A stretch of 9,815 nucleotides of DNA, taken from JBKBXU01 sp046313675. Lineage in GTDB: Bacteria; Bacteroidota; Bacteroidia; Cytophagales; Cytophagaceae. How positions within the stretch are numbered: position 1 is the first letter of the stretch; the number at the start of each line of letters is the position of its first letter. This document shows positions 1-6,272 of the stretch, piece by piece. Position numbers and translations under genes: made by a program. The stretch is taken from NCBI GenBank assembly GCA_046313675.1, contig JBKBXU010000167.1, positions 1 to 9,815 of the forward strand, given 5' to 3'. The notes under the pieces are model-generated. The model saw nothing but the letters and a program-made list of their open reading frames with translations, ran no database searches and was not told the DNA's origin.

Positions 1-156
1 AGTGGGCTTTGTTGAATTGTCAAACCATTTATTGGCAAAATTTCCGGATAAAACAAGTTTGTCAAAACTAACTTCGCTCAACAGCTTATTAAGTTTTCCG
101 GATATGCTGCTTTTCAAATCCAGGTCTGAAATCACAAGAGTTTTATATCGTAACAT
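1..156 (-). CDS. Divergent LpxH-like metallophosphoesterase paralogue, N-terminal part, metal ligands substituted
   Basis: This minus-strand gene starts at ATG 154-156, is open for 52 codons and runs off the left edge, so its C-terminus is unseen. A G-rich stretch (GGGGG) lies just upstream of the start and may act as a ribosome binding site. The protein begins MLRYKTLVISDLDLK and aligns from its first residues with the intact phosphoesterase at 1408-2244: YKT-V-SD, DKL-L-G and a Trp occur at matching spacing. The positions that bind metal in this family differ. D-x-H is D11-L-D13, so His is replaced by Asp, and the GDxxDGW block is G38-N-F-A-N-K-W44, with both Asp replaced by Asn. From family knowledge, those changes should weaken or abolish the two-metal centre. 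I infer a pseudoenzyme or a protein with a changed role. A plus-strand reading frame across the same bases resembles nothing. Homology is fairly sure; function is unknown. Confidence 0.72.
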   Translation of the reverse strand, partial: MLRYKTLVISDLDLKSSISGKLNKLLSEVSFDKLVLSGNFANKWFDNSTKPT

Positions 157-492
157 TGGCCCCCTTTCTTTTTTATTAAAATAACAAAACAGCTATTACC
201 TTAGTGTTAGATCGGTATTATCAAATTGTTAAGTTTGTTTTTATTGGCCTTGGAGAAGCATAAATGAGGTTTTAAGAAATCTTTTATTTATAAAAACCCG
301 AATTGAGATATGAGTTCCATTCTCCAATGAACACATTTTTTTTAATCGAAGTTTTATGTTAATATTAATGATTTGTTAATCTTTTGGCCTTATATAAATT
401 TTTAATTAACAATGTATTATATGTTGAATTTTGGCTTCTTAAAATTGTAAGAAGGATAGATTTTTTCTAAGTTTAGCATATGATTTAATTCC
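157..492. other. Intergenic region between divergent genes, 336 bp
   Basis: This very AT-rich stretch separates the leftward phosphoesterase paralogue from the rightward lipid kinase and must carry promoters for both. I see no RNA gene, strong hairpin or credible small ORF. A TAAGTTTG box at 230-237 fits the Bacteroidota -7 pattern TAnnTTTG on the plus strand, but it lacks a clear -33 partner and lies 255 bp from the next start. A better-placed candidate for the kinase lies at 444-475. I found no convincing promoter for the leftward gene. Confidence 0.6.
444..475 (+). promoter_or_regulatory. Candidate Bacteroidota-type promoter for the lipid kinase
   Basis: ATTG at 444-447 is followed, after 20 bp, by TAAGTTTA at 468-475. 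These resemble the Bacteroidota primary-sigma elements TTTG (-33) and TAnnTTTG (-7), with one mismatch in each. The kinase start codon lies 17 bp downstream, similar to the short leaders inferred for tgt and pyrR. The surrounding DNA is so AT-rich that chance matches are likely. Confidence 0.33.
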
Positions 493-1389
493 ATGTTACA
501 CAGAGATCGCGAAGACATTTTGTTTATAGTTAACCCTAGTTCGGGAACCGGGAATAAAAGGGTTATTCCTTCAGGTATATATAGCTATTTAAATGGTAAA
601 AAATTCCAACCCCATATAGAGTTTACCGCTTATCCGGGACATGCTACTGAGATAACTTGTAAAGCTTTGGAGATGGGGATTAAAAAAATAGTTGCTGTGG
701 GAGGTGATGGAACGGTTAATGAAATTGCCCGAGTTTTATTAAATAAAGATATAAGTCTTGGAATTCTTCCTCAGGGATCCGGGAATGGATTGGCCAGACA
801 TTTGAATATCCCAATTGATTTGAAAAAATCAATTGAGCTTTTGAACAACTGTCGTGAAATTAAAATAGATTCCGGGGTGGTTAACGAAAGGCCTTTTTTT
901 TGTACTTCAGGAGTTGGTTTTGATGCCCATATAGGCAGCATCTTTGCTAGTAAAATACGGAGAGGTTTGCGAACGTATATTTCATCGTCTGTTCAGGAAT
1001 TCTTTTCTTATAAACCCTCTGAATATTCGTTGTTTGTAAATGGAGAGAAAATAAAAACAAAAGCTTTTCTTATAACCTTTGCAAACTCATCTCAATATGG
1101 CAATAATGCATGTATTTCTCCATATGCAGATATACAGGATGGCTTATTGGATGTCTGTGTTTTAGAACCTTTTCCTAAACGAAAAGCATTGTCTATAGGA
1201 TTACGTCTTTTTAATAAGAATATGCACGCCTGTTCTTATTTGAAGATTATCCAAAGTCGTGAGGTTGTTCTTCATAGGGAAGAGGCCGGTTTTATTCATC
1301 TTGACGGAGAACCTTATAAAATGGGTCCTGAACTATCGTTTAGTTCTGTACCATCCAGTTTAAAAGTTTTGGTTCCTCCTATAAGCTAA
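493..1389 (+). CDS. Diacylglycerol kinase / YegS-family lipid kinase
   Basis: A 298-residue protein of the DAGK catalytic-domain family (DgkB/YegS/BmrU). These enzymes use ATP to phosphorylate a lipid hydroxyl, typically diacylglycerol to phosphatidic acid, at the inner face of the cytoplasmic membrane. Visible motifs are the nucleotide-binding NPSSGTG (residues 14-20) and GGDGTVNE (70-77), then GSGNGLARHL (95-104), and in the C-terminal beta-sandwich DGLLDV (216-221) and HLDGEP (269-274). There is no signal peptide or membrane segment, as usual for the soluble members. Length is typical and no key motif is missing. The ATG at 493 lies 17 bp after a candidate promoter. The gene is flanked on both sides by minus-strand phosphoesterases of one family, which suggests a lipid-related neighbourhood. 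Family assignment is firm. The substrate could be diacylglycerol, another lipid or a sphingoid base, and cannot be told from sequence. Confidence 0.93.
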   Translation: MLHRDREDILFIVNPSSGTGNKRVIPSGIYSYLNGKKFQPHIEFTAYPGHATEITCKALEMGIKKIVAVGGDGTVNEIARVLLNKDISLGILPQGSGNGLARHLNIPIDLKKSIELLNNCREIKIDSGVVNERPFFCTSGVGFDAHIGSIFASKIRRGLRTYISSSVQEFFSYKPSEYSLFVNGEKIKTKAFLITFANSSQYGNNACISPYADIQDGLLDVCVLEPFPKRKALSIGLRLFNKNMHACSYLKIIQSREVVLHREEAGFIHLDGEPYKMGPELSFSSVPSSLKVLVPPIS

Positions 1390-1407
1390 ATTTAGAAAAA
1401 TATCGAA

Positions 1408-2244
1408 CTAGGTTTTAGCCTTCAGGAAAATCAGATCCGGATTTGGTAATTCTATTTCATCAAGATCATCATCTTCCAGTTCGTCATTTAGGTCTAATGA
1501 AAGAGTGTCTTGTTCATTAAAGTAAACTAATTCCCATTTGCCATCCATGGTTTCCACCAGGGCACTTAAGGTTTCTACCCAATCACCCGAATTCATGTAT
1601 ATTAAGCTTCCATAATATTTAATGGCAGGCTGATGTATATGTCCACATATTATGCCGTCGCATTTTTTAATTTTGGCAAGTTCTATTAATTGGTCTTCAA
1701 AATTTGAAATGTAGGAAACGGCACTTTTAACCTTTGCTTTAACCGCTTGTGATAGTGAATAATATGGAAGGCCCCGATTGGTTCGGTAATCGTTGTATCG
1801 TTGGTTTATCCAAAGCAATAATGTATACCCTATGTCACCTAGTTTAGCTATCCATTTCAGATTAGTGGTTATAGAATCAAAAATGTCCCCATGGACTACG
1901 TAATATTTTTTGCCATTTGATTCGTGAATGTAATCTCTTTGAATGGAAATTTTACCCATTCTAAATGGCATGATCTGATCTAAAAAATCATCATGATTTC
2001 CCCGGGTATAGATAACTTCCGTATTGAAGGTTTCAATCATTTGGATGATCCTTTTGAAAAACTTGGTATGGTTTTTTTTCCATTTCCCTGATTTTCGTAA
2101 TTGCCATCCATCAATTATATCCCCGTTAAGAATAAGCTTATCTGCGGAATTATATTTCAAAAAATTAGCAATTTCTTTTGCTTTTGACCCCTTGGTGCCA
2201 AGATGTATGTCCGAAAGAACAATCGTTTTATAATGCTGTCTCAT
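1408..2244 (-). CDS. LpxH-like (UDP-2,3-diacylglucosamine diphosphatase-type) metallophosphoesterase
   Basis: A 278-residue calcineurin-like phosphoesterase with the complete two-metal signature: D12-I-H14, GDIIDGW (41-47), GNHD (82-85), HGD (118-120) and GHIH (201-204). This arrangement fits the UDP-2,3-diacylglucosamine diphosphatase-like group (COG2908). LpxH itself hydrolyses UDP-2,3-diacylglucosamine to lipid X in lipid A synthesis, at the inner membrane surface. The protein is longer than proteobacterial LpxH, and its last ~30 residues form an acidic tail (LNDELEDDDLDEIE region), so equivalence to LpxH is not proven. Some members of this group act on other nucleotide or lipid diphosphates. 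It starts at ATG 2242-2244 without an obvious Shine-Dalgarno sequence, is probably monocistronic, and converges on the lipid kinase with an 18-bp gap. A divergent relative with a substituted metal site lies beyond the kinase, at the left edge. Confidence 0.88.
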   Translation of the reverse strand: MRQHYKTIVLSDIHLGTKGSKAKEIANFLKYNSADKLILNGDIIDGWQLRKSGKWKKNHTKFFKRIIQMIETFNTEVIYTRGNHDDFLDQIMPFRMGKISIQRDYIHESNGKKYYVVHGDIFDSITTNLKWIAKLGDIGYTLLLWINQRYNDYRTNRGLPYYSLSQAVKAKVKSAVSYISNFEDQLIELAKIKKCDGIICGHIHQPAIKYYGSLIYMNSGDWVETLSALVETMDGKWELVYFNEQDTLSLDLNDELEDDDLDEIELPNPDLIFLKAKT

Positions 2245-2490
2245 AAGAGTTTTCCCAAAGGAAGTATTTTAAAATAACCTGAATATTAATTCCGTCTTAA
2301 TTTATTGTAAAGTTTGTATTCTGTCTGACTGTGATTTATTTATGGTTCATCACTTTTCTTGTAGTATGCCTAAGTAATAAAAAAAAGTGTTTCCTGTTAA
2401 GGTTAAGAAAGCATAACACTCGGCTAACATTGGGTTAATACGCGGTGCTTAGATTCGCACTAATTTATTAATCTTAAAAGAAGTGACATT
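2245..2490. other. Divergent intergenic region between phosphoesterase and GH1 gene
   Basis: This 246-bp stretch must hold promoters for both flanking genes. For the rightward gene, ATTG (2429-2432) and TAGATTCG (2450-2457) resemble a -33/-7 pair, but the spacing is short (17 bp) and the -7 box has a mismatch. A short inverted repeat GTGC/GCAC (about 2445-2460, 4-bp arms, 8-nt loop) covers the same place and is too weak to call a hairpin. I see no RNA gene or small ORF. Confidence 0.4.
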
Positions 2491-3876
2491 TTGAGGAAGG
2501 AAGATAGTTACCTGCCAGGTTATCTGTTAGGGGAAAGTTATACAGTAACTAGAGAGGATTTTGGAGATGACTTTCATTGGGGAGTTGCTTCTTGTGCATT
2601 TCAAACAGAAGGCAGTCCAACCTCTGATGGGAAAGGAGTATCTATCTGGGATAGGTTTACAACTAAGAAAAGGGCTATATTAAATGGTGATAAGGCTAAC
2701 TATGCCTGCGATTTTTATAACCTATATCGGGACGACATCCAGCGAATTAACTATTTAAATTTTAAAGCTTTTCGAACTTCTATAGCCTGGACACGCATTT
2801 TACCAACAGGACGGGGTCTTATTAACACTAAAGGCCTCGATTATTACGATCGTATGATCGATTTCTGTCTTAAGTGCGATGTTGATCCCTGGCTTACCTT
2901 GTATCATTGGGATCTTCCACAAGCTTTGCAGGACAGGGGAGGGTGGAAGAATCGTGATATAATAAGTTGGTTTAGTGATTATGTTGATAAAGTCACCCGA
3001 AAATATGGAGACAGGGTCAAAAACTGGATGGTGCTGAATGAGCCATTGGTTTTTACCGCATTGGGTTATTTGCTTGGAATACATGCTCCTGGATTACGGG
3101 GGCTAAGTAATTTTTTTCCGGCAGTTCACCATGCCACCATGTGTCAGGCTGCCGGTGGCAAAATAATTCGTTCTAATGTCAAGCATTCGTATATAGGAAC
3201 TACCTTTTCCTGTGCGCCAACTTTCCCATATAAAGAAACAGTCAGGTCGTTAAATGCTGCCAAAAGAGCAGATGTCGTTCTTAATCGATTGTATATTGAG
3301 CCAGTGCTGGGTATGGGTTATCCTTCAGAGGATTTTAAGCTCCTTCAGGGAATAGAATCTTATATGAAAGCCGGAGATGATTTATTGCTTCCCTTCGATT
3401 TTGACTTCATTGGTATTCAGAATTACACGAGAGAGGTAATTACGTTTAGCATTACGCAACCTTATGGATGGATGAAGCAGGTAAGAGCATGTGATCGTCG
3501 GGTGCCTGTTACGGAGATGGGATGGGAAGTTTATCCCCCTTCTATTTATTTAGCATTAAAGCAGTTTTCTAATTATGAAGGTGTAAAGGCGATTATTGTC
3601 ACGGAAAATGGTGCTGCGTTTAAAGATACCATAGAAAATGGCAAAGTATATGATAAGCAACGGCAATCTTTTATTATGGAAAACCTTGAACAGATATGGA
3701 GGGCTAAAAAGGAGGGAGTGAACGTTAAAGGATATTTTTGCTGGACACTTTTAGATAATTTTGAATGGGCTGAAGGTTTTAAGCCCCGATTTGGTTTAAT
3801 ACATGTAAACCACAAAACTCAAGAAAGAATAATTAAGGAGTCGGGATATTGGTTCAAAGATTTCCTGAGCAATTAA
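2491..3876 (+). CDS. Glycoside hydrolase family 1 beta-glycosidase (probable beta-glucosidase)
   Basis: A 461-residue GH1 enzyme, a retaining (beta/alpha)8-barrel that removes terminal beta-linked sugars such as glucose or galactose. The acid/base Glu is E184 in the LNEP motif (182-185) and the nucleophile Glu is E372 in TENG (371-374). Sugar-binding positions are also present: Q38 in FQTEG, H139 in YHWD, N183, Y312 in QNYT, W418 and E425-W426 in NFEW. Length is normal and the enzyme looks active. There is no signal peptide, so it should be cytoplasmic and act on imported oligosaccharides. No transporter, SusC/SusD pair or sugar regulator is adjacent. No in-frame ATG precedes the conserved domain, so translation probably starts at TTG 2491, with AAAAGAAG upstream; the only other upstream in-frame option is a rare ATT. 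The 3' end overlaps rsmG on the other strand by 23 bp. Substrate preference cannot be read from sequence. Confidence 0.94.
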   Translation: MRKEDSYLPGYLLGESYTVTREDFGDDFHWGVASCAFQTEGSPTSDGKGVSIWDRFTTKKRAILNGDKANYACDFYNLYRDDIQRINYLNFKAFRTSIAWTRILPTGRGLINTKGLDYYDRMIDFCLKCDVDPWLTLYHWDLPQALQDRGGWKNRDIISWFSDYVDKVTRKYGDRVKNWMVLNEPLVFTALGYLLGIHAPGLRGLSNFFPAVHHATMCQAAGGKIIRSNVKHSYIGTTFSCAPTFPYKETVRSLNAAKRADVVLNRLYIEPVLGMGYPSEDFKLLQGIESYMKAGDDLLLPFDFDFIGIQNYTREVITFSITQPYGWMKQVRACDRRVPVTEMGWEVYPPSIYLALKQFSNYEGVKAIIVTENGAAFKDTIENGKVYDKQRQSFIMENLEQIWRAKKEGVNVKGYFCWTLLDNFEWAEGFKPRFGLIHVNHKTQERIIKESGYWFKDFLSN

Positions 3877-4486
3877 CGTAAATGACCTTTTTAGTTTCAA
3901 AAAAGTCTTCACTAAAGTAGTTGCTTAGAGCAAATTCCTTCACTGGTTTTTTAAACTCTTTAAATTCAGCAGTTAGATCTCCTCCTTTCAAATAAAGAAT
4001 TCCATTATCAAGACTATTGAAGCCTCCTTTCAGAAATTTTTTCTGAACCCAGGCATAGAAGGTTTTAATGTCTGTTACCGCCCGACTTACAACAAAATCA
4101 AAGCTTTCGTTTACTTGTTCTGCACGAATCTGCTGAGCATTCAGGTTTTTTAAGCCCAGAGCCTTGGATACCTCCTCCACAACCTTAATTTTTTTTCCGA
4201 TTGAGTCTATTAATAAAAATTCAGATTCCTGAAACATAATTGCCAGAGGTATTCCCGGAAATCCTCCACCGGTACCTACATCCAGAATGGAAGTTCTTGG
4301 TTTGAAGTTTATGACTTTGGCTATTCCAAGAGAGTGCAGAACATGCCTTTCGTAGAGTTGATCAATATCTTTCCTTGAAATAACATTAATTTTATCATTC
4401 CATTCCCTGTAAAGGGCTTGTAAGGCTAAAAATTTTTCCTGTTGATCTGTAGAAAGATTAGGAAAATACTTAAGGATCAAATCCAT
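3854..4486 (-). CDS. rsmG: 16S rRNA (guanine-527 N7)-methyltransferase RsmG
   Basis: A 210-residue RsmG (GidB), which uses S-adenosylmethionine to methylate N7 of G527 in 16S rRNA. In other bacteria its loss gives low-level streptomycin resistance. The N-terminal signature WNDKINVISRKD (29-40) is followed by the SAM-binding loop LDVGTGGGFPGIPLA (68-82), the acidic LLIDS strand (91-95) and SRAV (134-137), all typical. Length matches the family. It is the last gene of a leftward set: its ATG (4484-4486) directly abuts the TAA of the sigma-factor gene, so translational coupling is likely. Its last codons overlap the end of the convergent GH1 gene by 23 bp. Confidence 0.96.
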   Translation of the reverse strand: MDLILKYFPNLSTDQQEKFLALQALYREWNDKINVISRKDIDQLYERHVLHSLGIAKVINFKPRTSILDVGTGGGFPGIPLAIMFQESEFLLIDSIGKKIKVVEEVSKALGLKNLNAQQIRAEQVNESFDFVVSRAVTDIKTFYAWVQKKFLKGGFNSLDNGILYLKGGDLTAEFKEFKKPVKEFALSNYFSEDFFETKKVIYVNCSGNL

Positions 4487-5098
4487 TTAAATATGGTCTC
4501 TTCTGTTTTTTACCAGGTCATACAGCAATTCCCTGGCTCTGTGAAGTTGTGCTTTTACCGTACCCAGGGGGGCATCTATTTCTACAGCAATTTCTTCATA
4601 GGAAAGCTCCTGGAAATACCTGAGTTTTACCAATGTCTGGTATTTTGCAGGCAACTTAGTTACAATGGTTTGAATGATTTCAATCTTTTCACTCTTAATT
4701 GCTTCTTCCTGTGGGTTAAGGTTATGATCTTTAAGATCTACATCCACATTTTCACCCATTTCATCTTTGAAAGCAGAATTGATACTCATTGTGTCTAATT
4801 TCTTTTTTCTGATAAAATCAATACAATTGTTTGTGGCAATACGAAAAAGCCAGGTGCTAAATGTATATTCGGGATTAAATTTTTCCAGATTCTTAAAAGC
4901 TTTTGCAAATGCTTCGATGGTAAGGTCTTCGGCATCATCAACGTTTCTGACCATCTTCAAAATCATATGATAAACGGGTTTTTTATACCGCTGCATAAGC
5001 TCGGCATAAGCTTTTTCATCACCCTTTCCTTTGGCAAGTTCGATAAGCTGAAAATCTTTTTTAGCTTTATCTGAAAACTCTTTATTAGTTAAGTCCAT
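4487..5098 (-). CDS. ECF-type sigma-70 family RNA polymerase sigma factor
   Basis: A 203-residue sigma factor with the two-domain layout of the RpoE/ECF group. Region 2 (about residues 28-100) contains DDAEDLTIEAFAKAF (54-68) and the promoter-melting segment TFSTWLFRIATNNCIDFIRKKK (79-100). Region 4 (about 145-195) contains LSYEEIA, LGTVKAQLHRARELL and the helix-turn-helix that reads the -35 element. Regions 1 and 3 are absent. The linker between domains (about 101-140) is acidic and rather long. No anti-sigma factor or receptor gene is adjacent, unlike many ECF sigmas of Bacteroidota, so the signal it answers is unknown. Its ATG (5096-5098) lies inside the last codons of the glycosyltransferase gene (10-bp overlap), and its stop abuts the rsmG start. 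It therefore appears co-transcribed and translationally coupled with both. Confidence 0.93.
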   Translation of the reverse strand: MDLTNKEFSDKAKKDFQLIELAKGKGDEKAYAELMQRYKKPVYHMILKMVRNVDDAEDLTIEAFAKAFKNLEKFNPEYTFSTWLFRIATNNCIDFIRKKKLDTMSINSAFKDEMGENVDVDLKDHNLNPQEEAIKSEKIEIIQTIVTKLPAKYQTLVKLRYFQELSYEEIAVEIDAPLGTVKAQLHRARELLYDLVKNRRDHI

Positions 5099-6192
5099 TT
5101 AATCTTTTTAGCAAATAAGGCTGCCATTCCTGTGATTAAATAATTTATTACATACATGAAGTCAAGAATGGGTATCCAATACCATTTTATTCTATCTTTC
5201 ATTTTGTATGAAATAAGGGCAAAAATAGTAATTAATATTCCAGTTCTCAAAAGAAATAAGCTAATAATAAGTAAGGTGTCAGTATATAATGAGAGAAGGA
5301 GGAAGAAACTAATATAAAACAGCATATGTGAAATATTTAGCATTCCCAGTCTGACTTTATCCCGAGTCTTATAATATTTACCTACAGATAGATGCCTCTT
5401 TTTTTGCCTGAACCATGATGTATAGTTTTTTTTTGGAATGGATATAGTCTGACTTTTTCTGTTTATTCGTATGGCTACGTTACCTTTTTTTGATGCGTCT
5501 CTTATAAAGAGGTCATCATCCCCACCGGTTATTTCTTTGTGAGCGCTTATTCCATTCAATTTATCAAATAACGATTTTCGGTAAGCCATATTTCTTCCGA
5601 CTCCCATATACGCCTGATTTTTCAAAGCAAAACTAATGTATTGAATGGCTGTATACAGTGTTTCAAATCGAATTAATTTATTTAATAGGCCAGGCTCTTG
5701 CTTATACTGGCAAATACCCAAAACAATTTCTTTGCCACTACTGAAACCTTGTACCATATTATTTATCCACTTGCTACTAAGAGGAAGGCAATCAGCATCA
5801 GTTAGTAGGATGATCTCTTTTGATGCGGCTTGGACTCCAAGGGTCAGTGCATGTTTCTTGGGATTAATGCCTTTTGGTGTTTCTGAGATGGTTAAAAAAG
5901 AAATTTTTTCATTTGAAGAGAATTCCCTGCTTAGACGCTCTGTTTCATCACTTGACCTGTCGTTTACAATAATAATTTCAAAATTACTATACTTCTGCTT
6001 TAGAAGTGCCGGGATTAAATTAACTAAATTGAGGTATTCATTATGAGCACATACGACTACAGAAACCGAAAGGTCGTTCTCTTGTAAAGGTGAGTTTTCT
6101 TCATAGAATATTATTCTGGCGAATACGAAGAGACAATAGAATAAATGTATGTAGATGCAAAGTAAAAAAAGGTAAAAAAGAAATAGTTCCAA
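5089..6192 (-). CDS. Membrane-bound family 2 glycosyltransferase
   Basis: A 367-residue GT2 enzyme with a GT-A fold. An N-terminal membrane segment (about 3-28) is followed by the catalytic domain: VVVCAHNE (45-52), IIIVNDRSSDET (74-85), the DxD-type metal motif TDADCLP (131-137), and GGDDDLFIRDA (223-233), which holds the probable catalytic acid. The processive-type motif QxxRW appears as Q263-K-K-R266-H267, with His in place of Trp. Three or more hydrophobic segments (about 286-328 and 338-360) anchor the C-terminus. It should transfer an activated sugar at the cytoplasmic face of the inner membrane to a glycolipid or polysaccharide; donor and acceptor are unknown. No in-frame ATG is available near the N-terminus. 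TTG at 6190-6192, with AGGA a few bases upstream and an in-frame stop 15 bases upstream, is the likely start. It leads the operon with the sigma factor and rsmG. Confidence 0.9.
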   Translation of the reverse strand: MELFLFYLFLLCIYIHLFYCLFVFARIIFYEENSPLQENDLSVSVVVCAHNEYLNLVNLIPALLKQKYSNFEIIIVNDRSSDETERLSREFSSNEKISFLTISETPKGINPKKHALTLGVQAASKEIILLTDADCLPLSSKWINNMVQGFSSGKEIVLGICQYKQEPGLLNKLIRFETLYTAIQYISFALKNQAYMGVGRNMAYRKSLFDKLNGISAHKEITGGDDDLFIRDASKKGNVAIRINRKSQTISIPKKNYTSWFRQKKRHLSVGKYYKTRDKVRLGMLNISHMLFYISFFLLLSLYTDTLLIISLFLLRTGILITIFALISYKMKDRIKWYWIPILDFMYVINYLITGMAALFAKKIKWT

Positions 6193-6272
6193 TGTATCCT
6201 GTTTTTAACTAAGGTAAAATTAACTAAAAATAGTTAAATAAATATATTTTTGCATGATTTTAAAATTACAAT
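6193..6272. promoter_or_regulatory. Divergent promoter region with repeated TTAACTA half-sites
   Basis: This 80-bp gap separates the starts of the glycosyltransferase operon (left) and tgt (right). TTAACTAA occurs at 6205-6212 and again at 6220-6227, and the second copy forms an inverted repeat with TAGTTAA at 6231-6237 (7-bp arms, 4-nt AAAA spacer). For tgt, TATTTTTG at 6245-6252 fits the Bacteroidota -7 box TAnnTTTG and ends 20 bp before the ATG. For the leftward operon, the minus-strand TACCTTAG (plus 6209-6216) is one base off the same consensus. The repeats could be an operator shared by both directions, but the region is almost pure A+T and I see no -33 box for either promoter. Confidence 0.35.

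Noticed and set aside
2..184. Plus-strand open frame of 60 codons at the left edge
   Set aside because: It begins at a GTG created by the window edge and resembles nothing. The minus strand over the same bases encodes a clear relative of the phosphoesterase at 1408-2244.
1386..1395. CTAAATTTAG palindrome at the end of the lipid kinase gene
   Set aside because: A 10-bp AT-rich palindrome with no loop or T-tract, expected by chance at this base composition.
2445..2460. GTGC/GCAC hairpin upstream of GH1
   Set aside because: With only four paired bases and an 8-nt loop it is too weak for a terminator or riboswitch.
4442..4798. Plus-strand frame of 118 codons opposite the sigma-factor gene
   Set aside because: It is antisense to a well-conserved sigma factor, Phe/Cys/Ile-rich with no domain pattern, and best explained as a shadow frame.
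5645..6046. Plus-strand frame of 133 codons opposite the glycosyltransferase
   Set aside because: It covers the antisense of the conserved GT2 motifs and shows no recognisable protein pattern.
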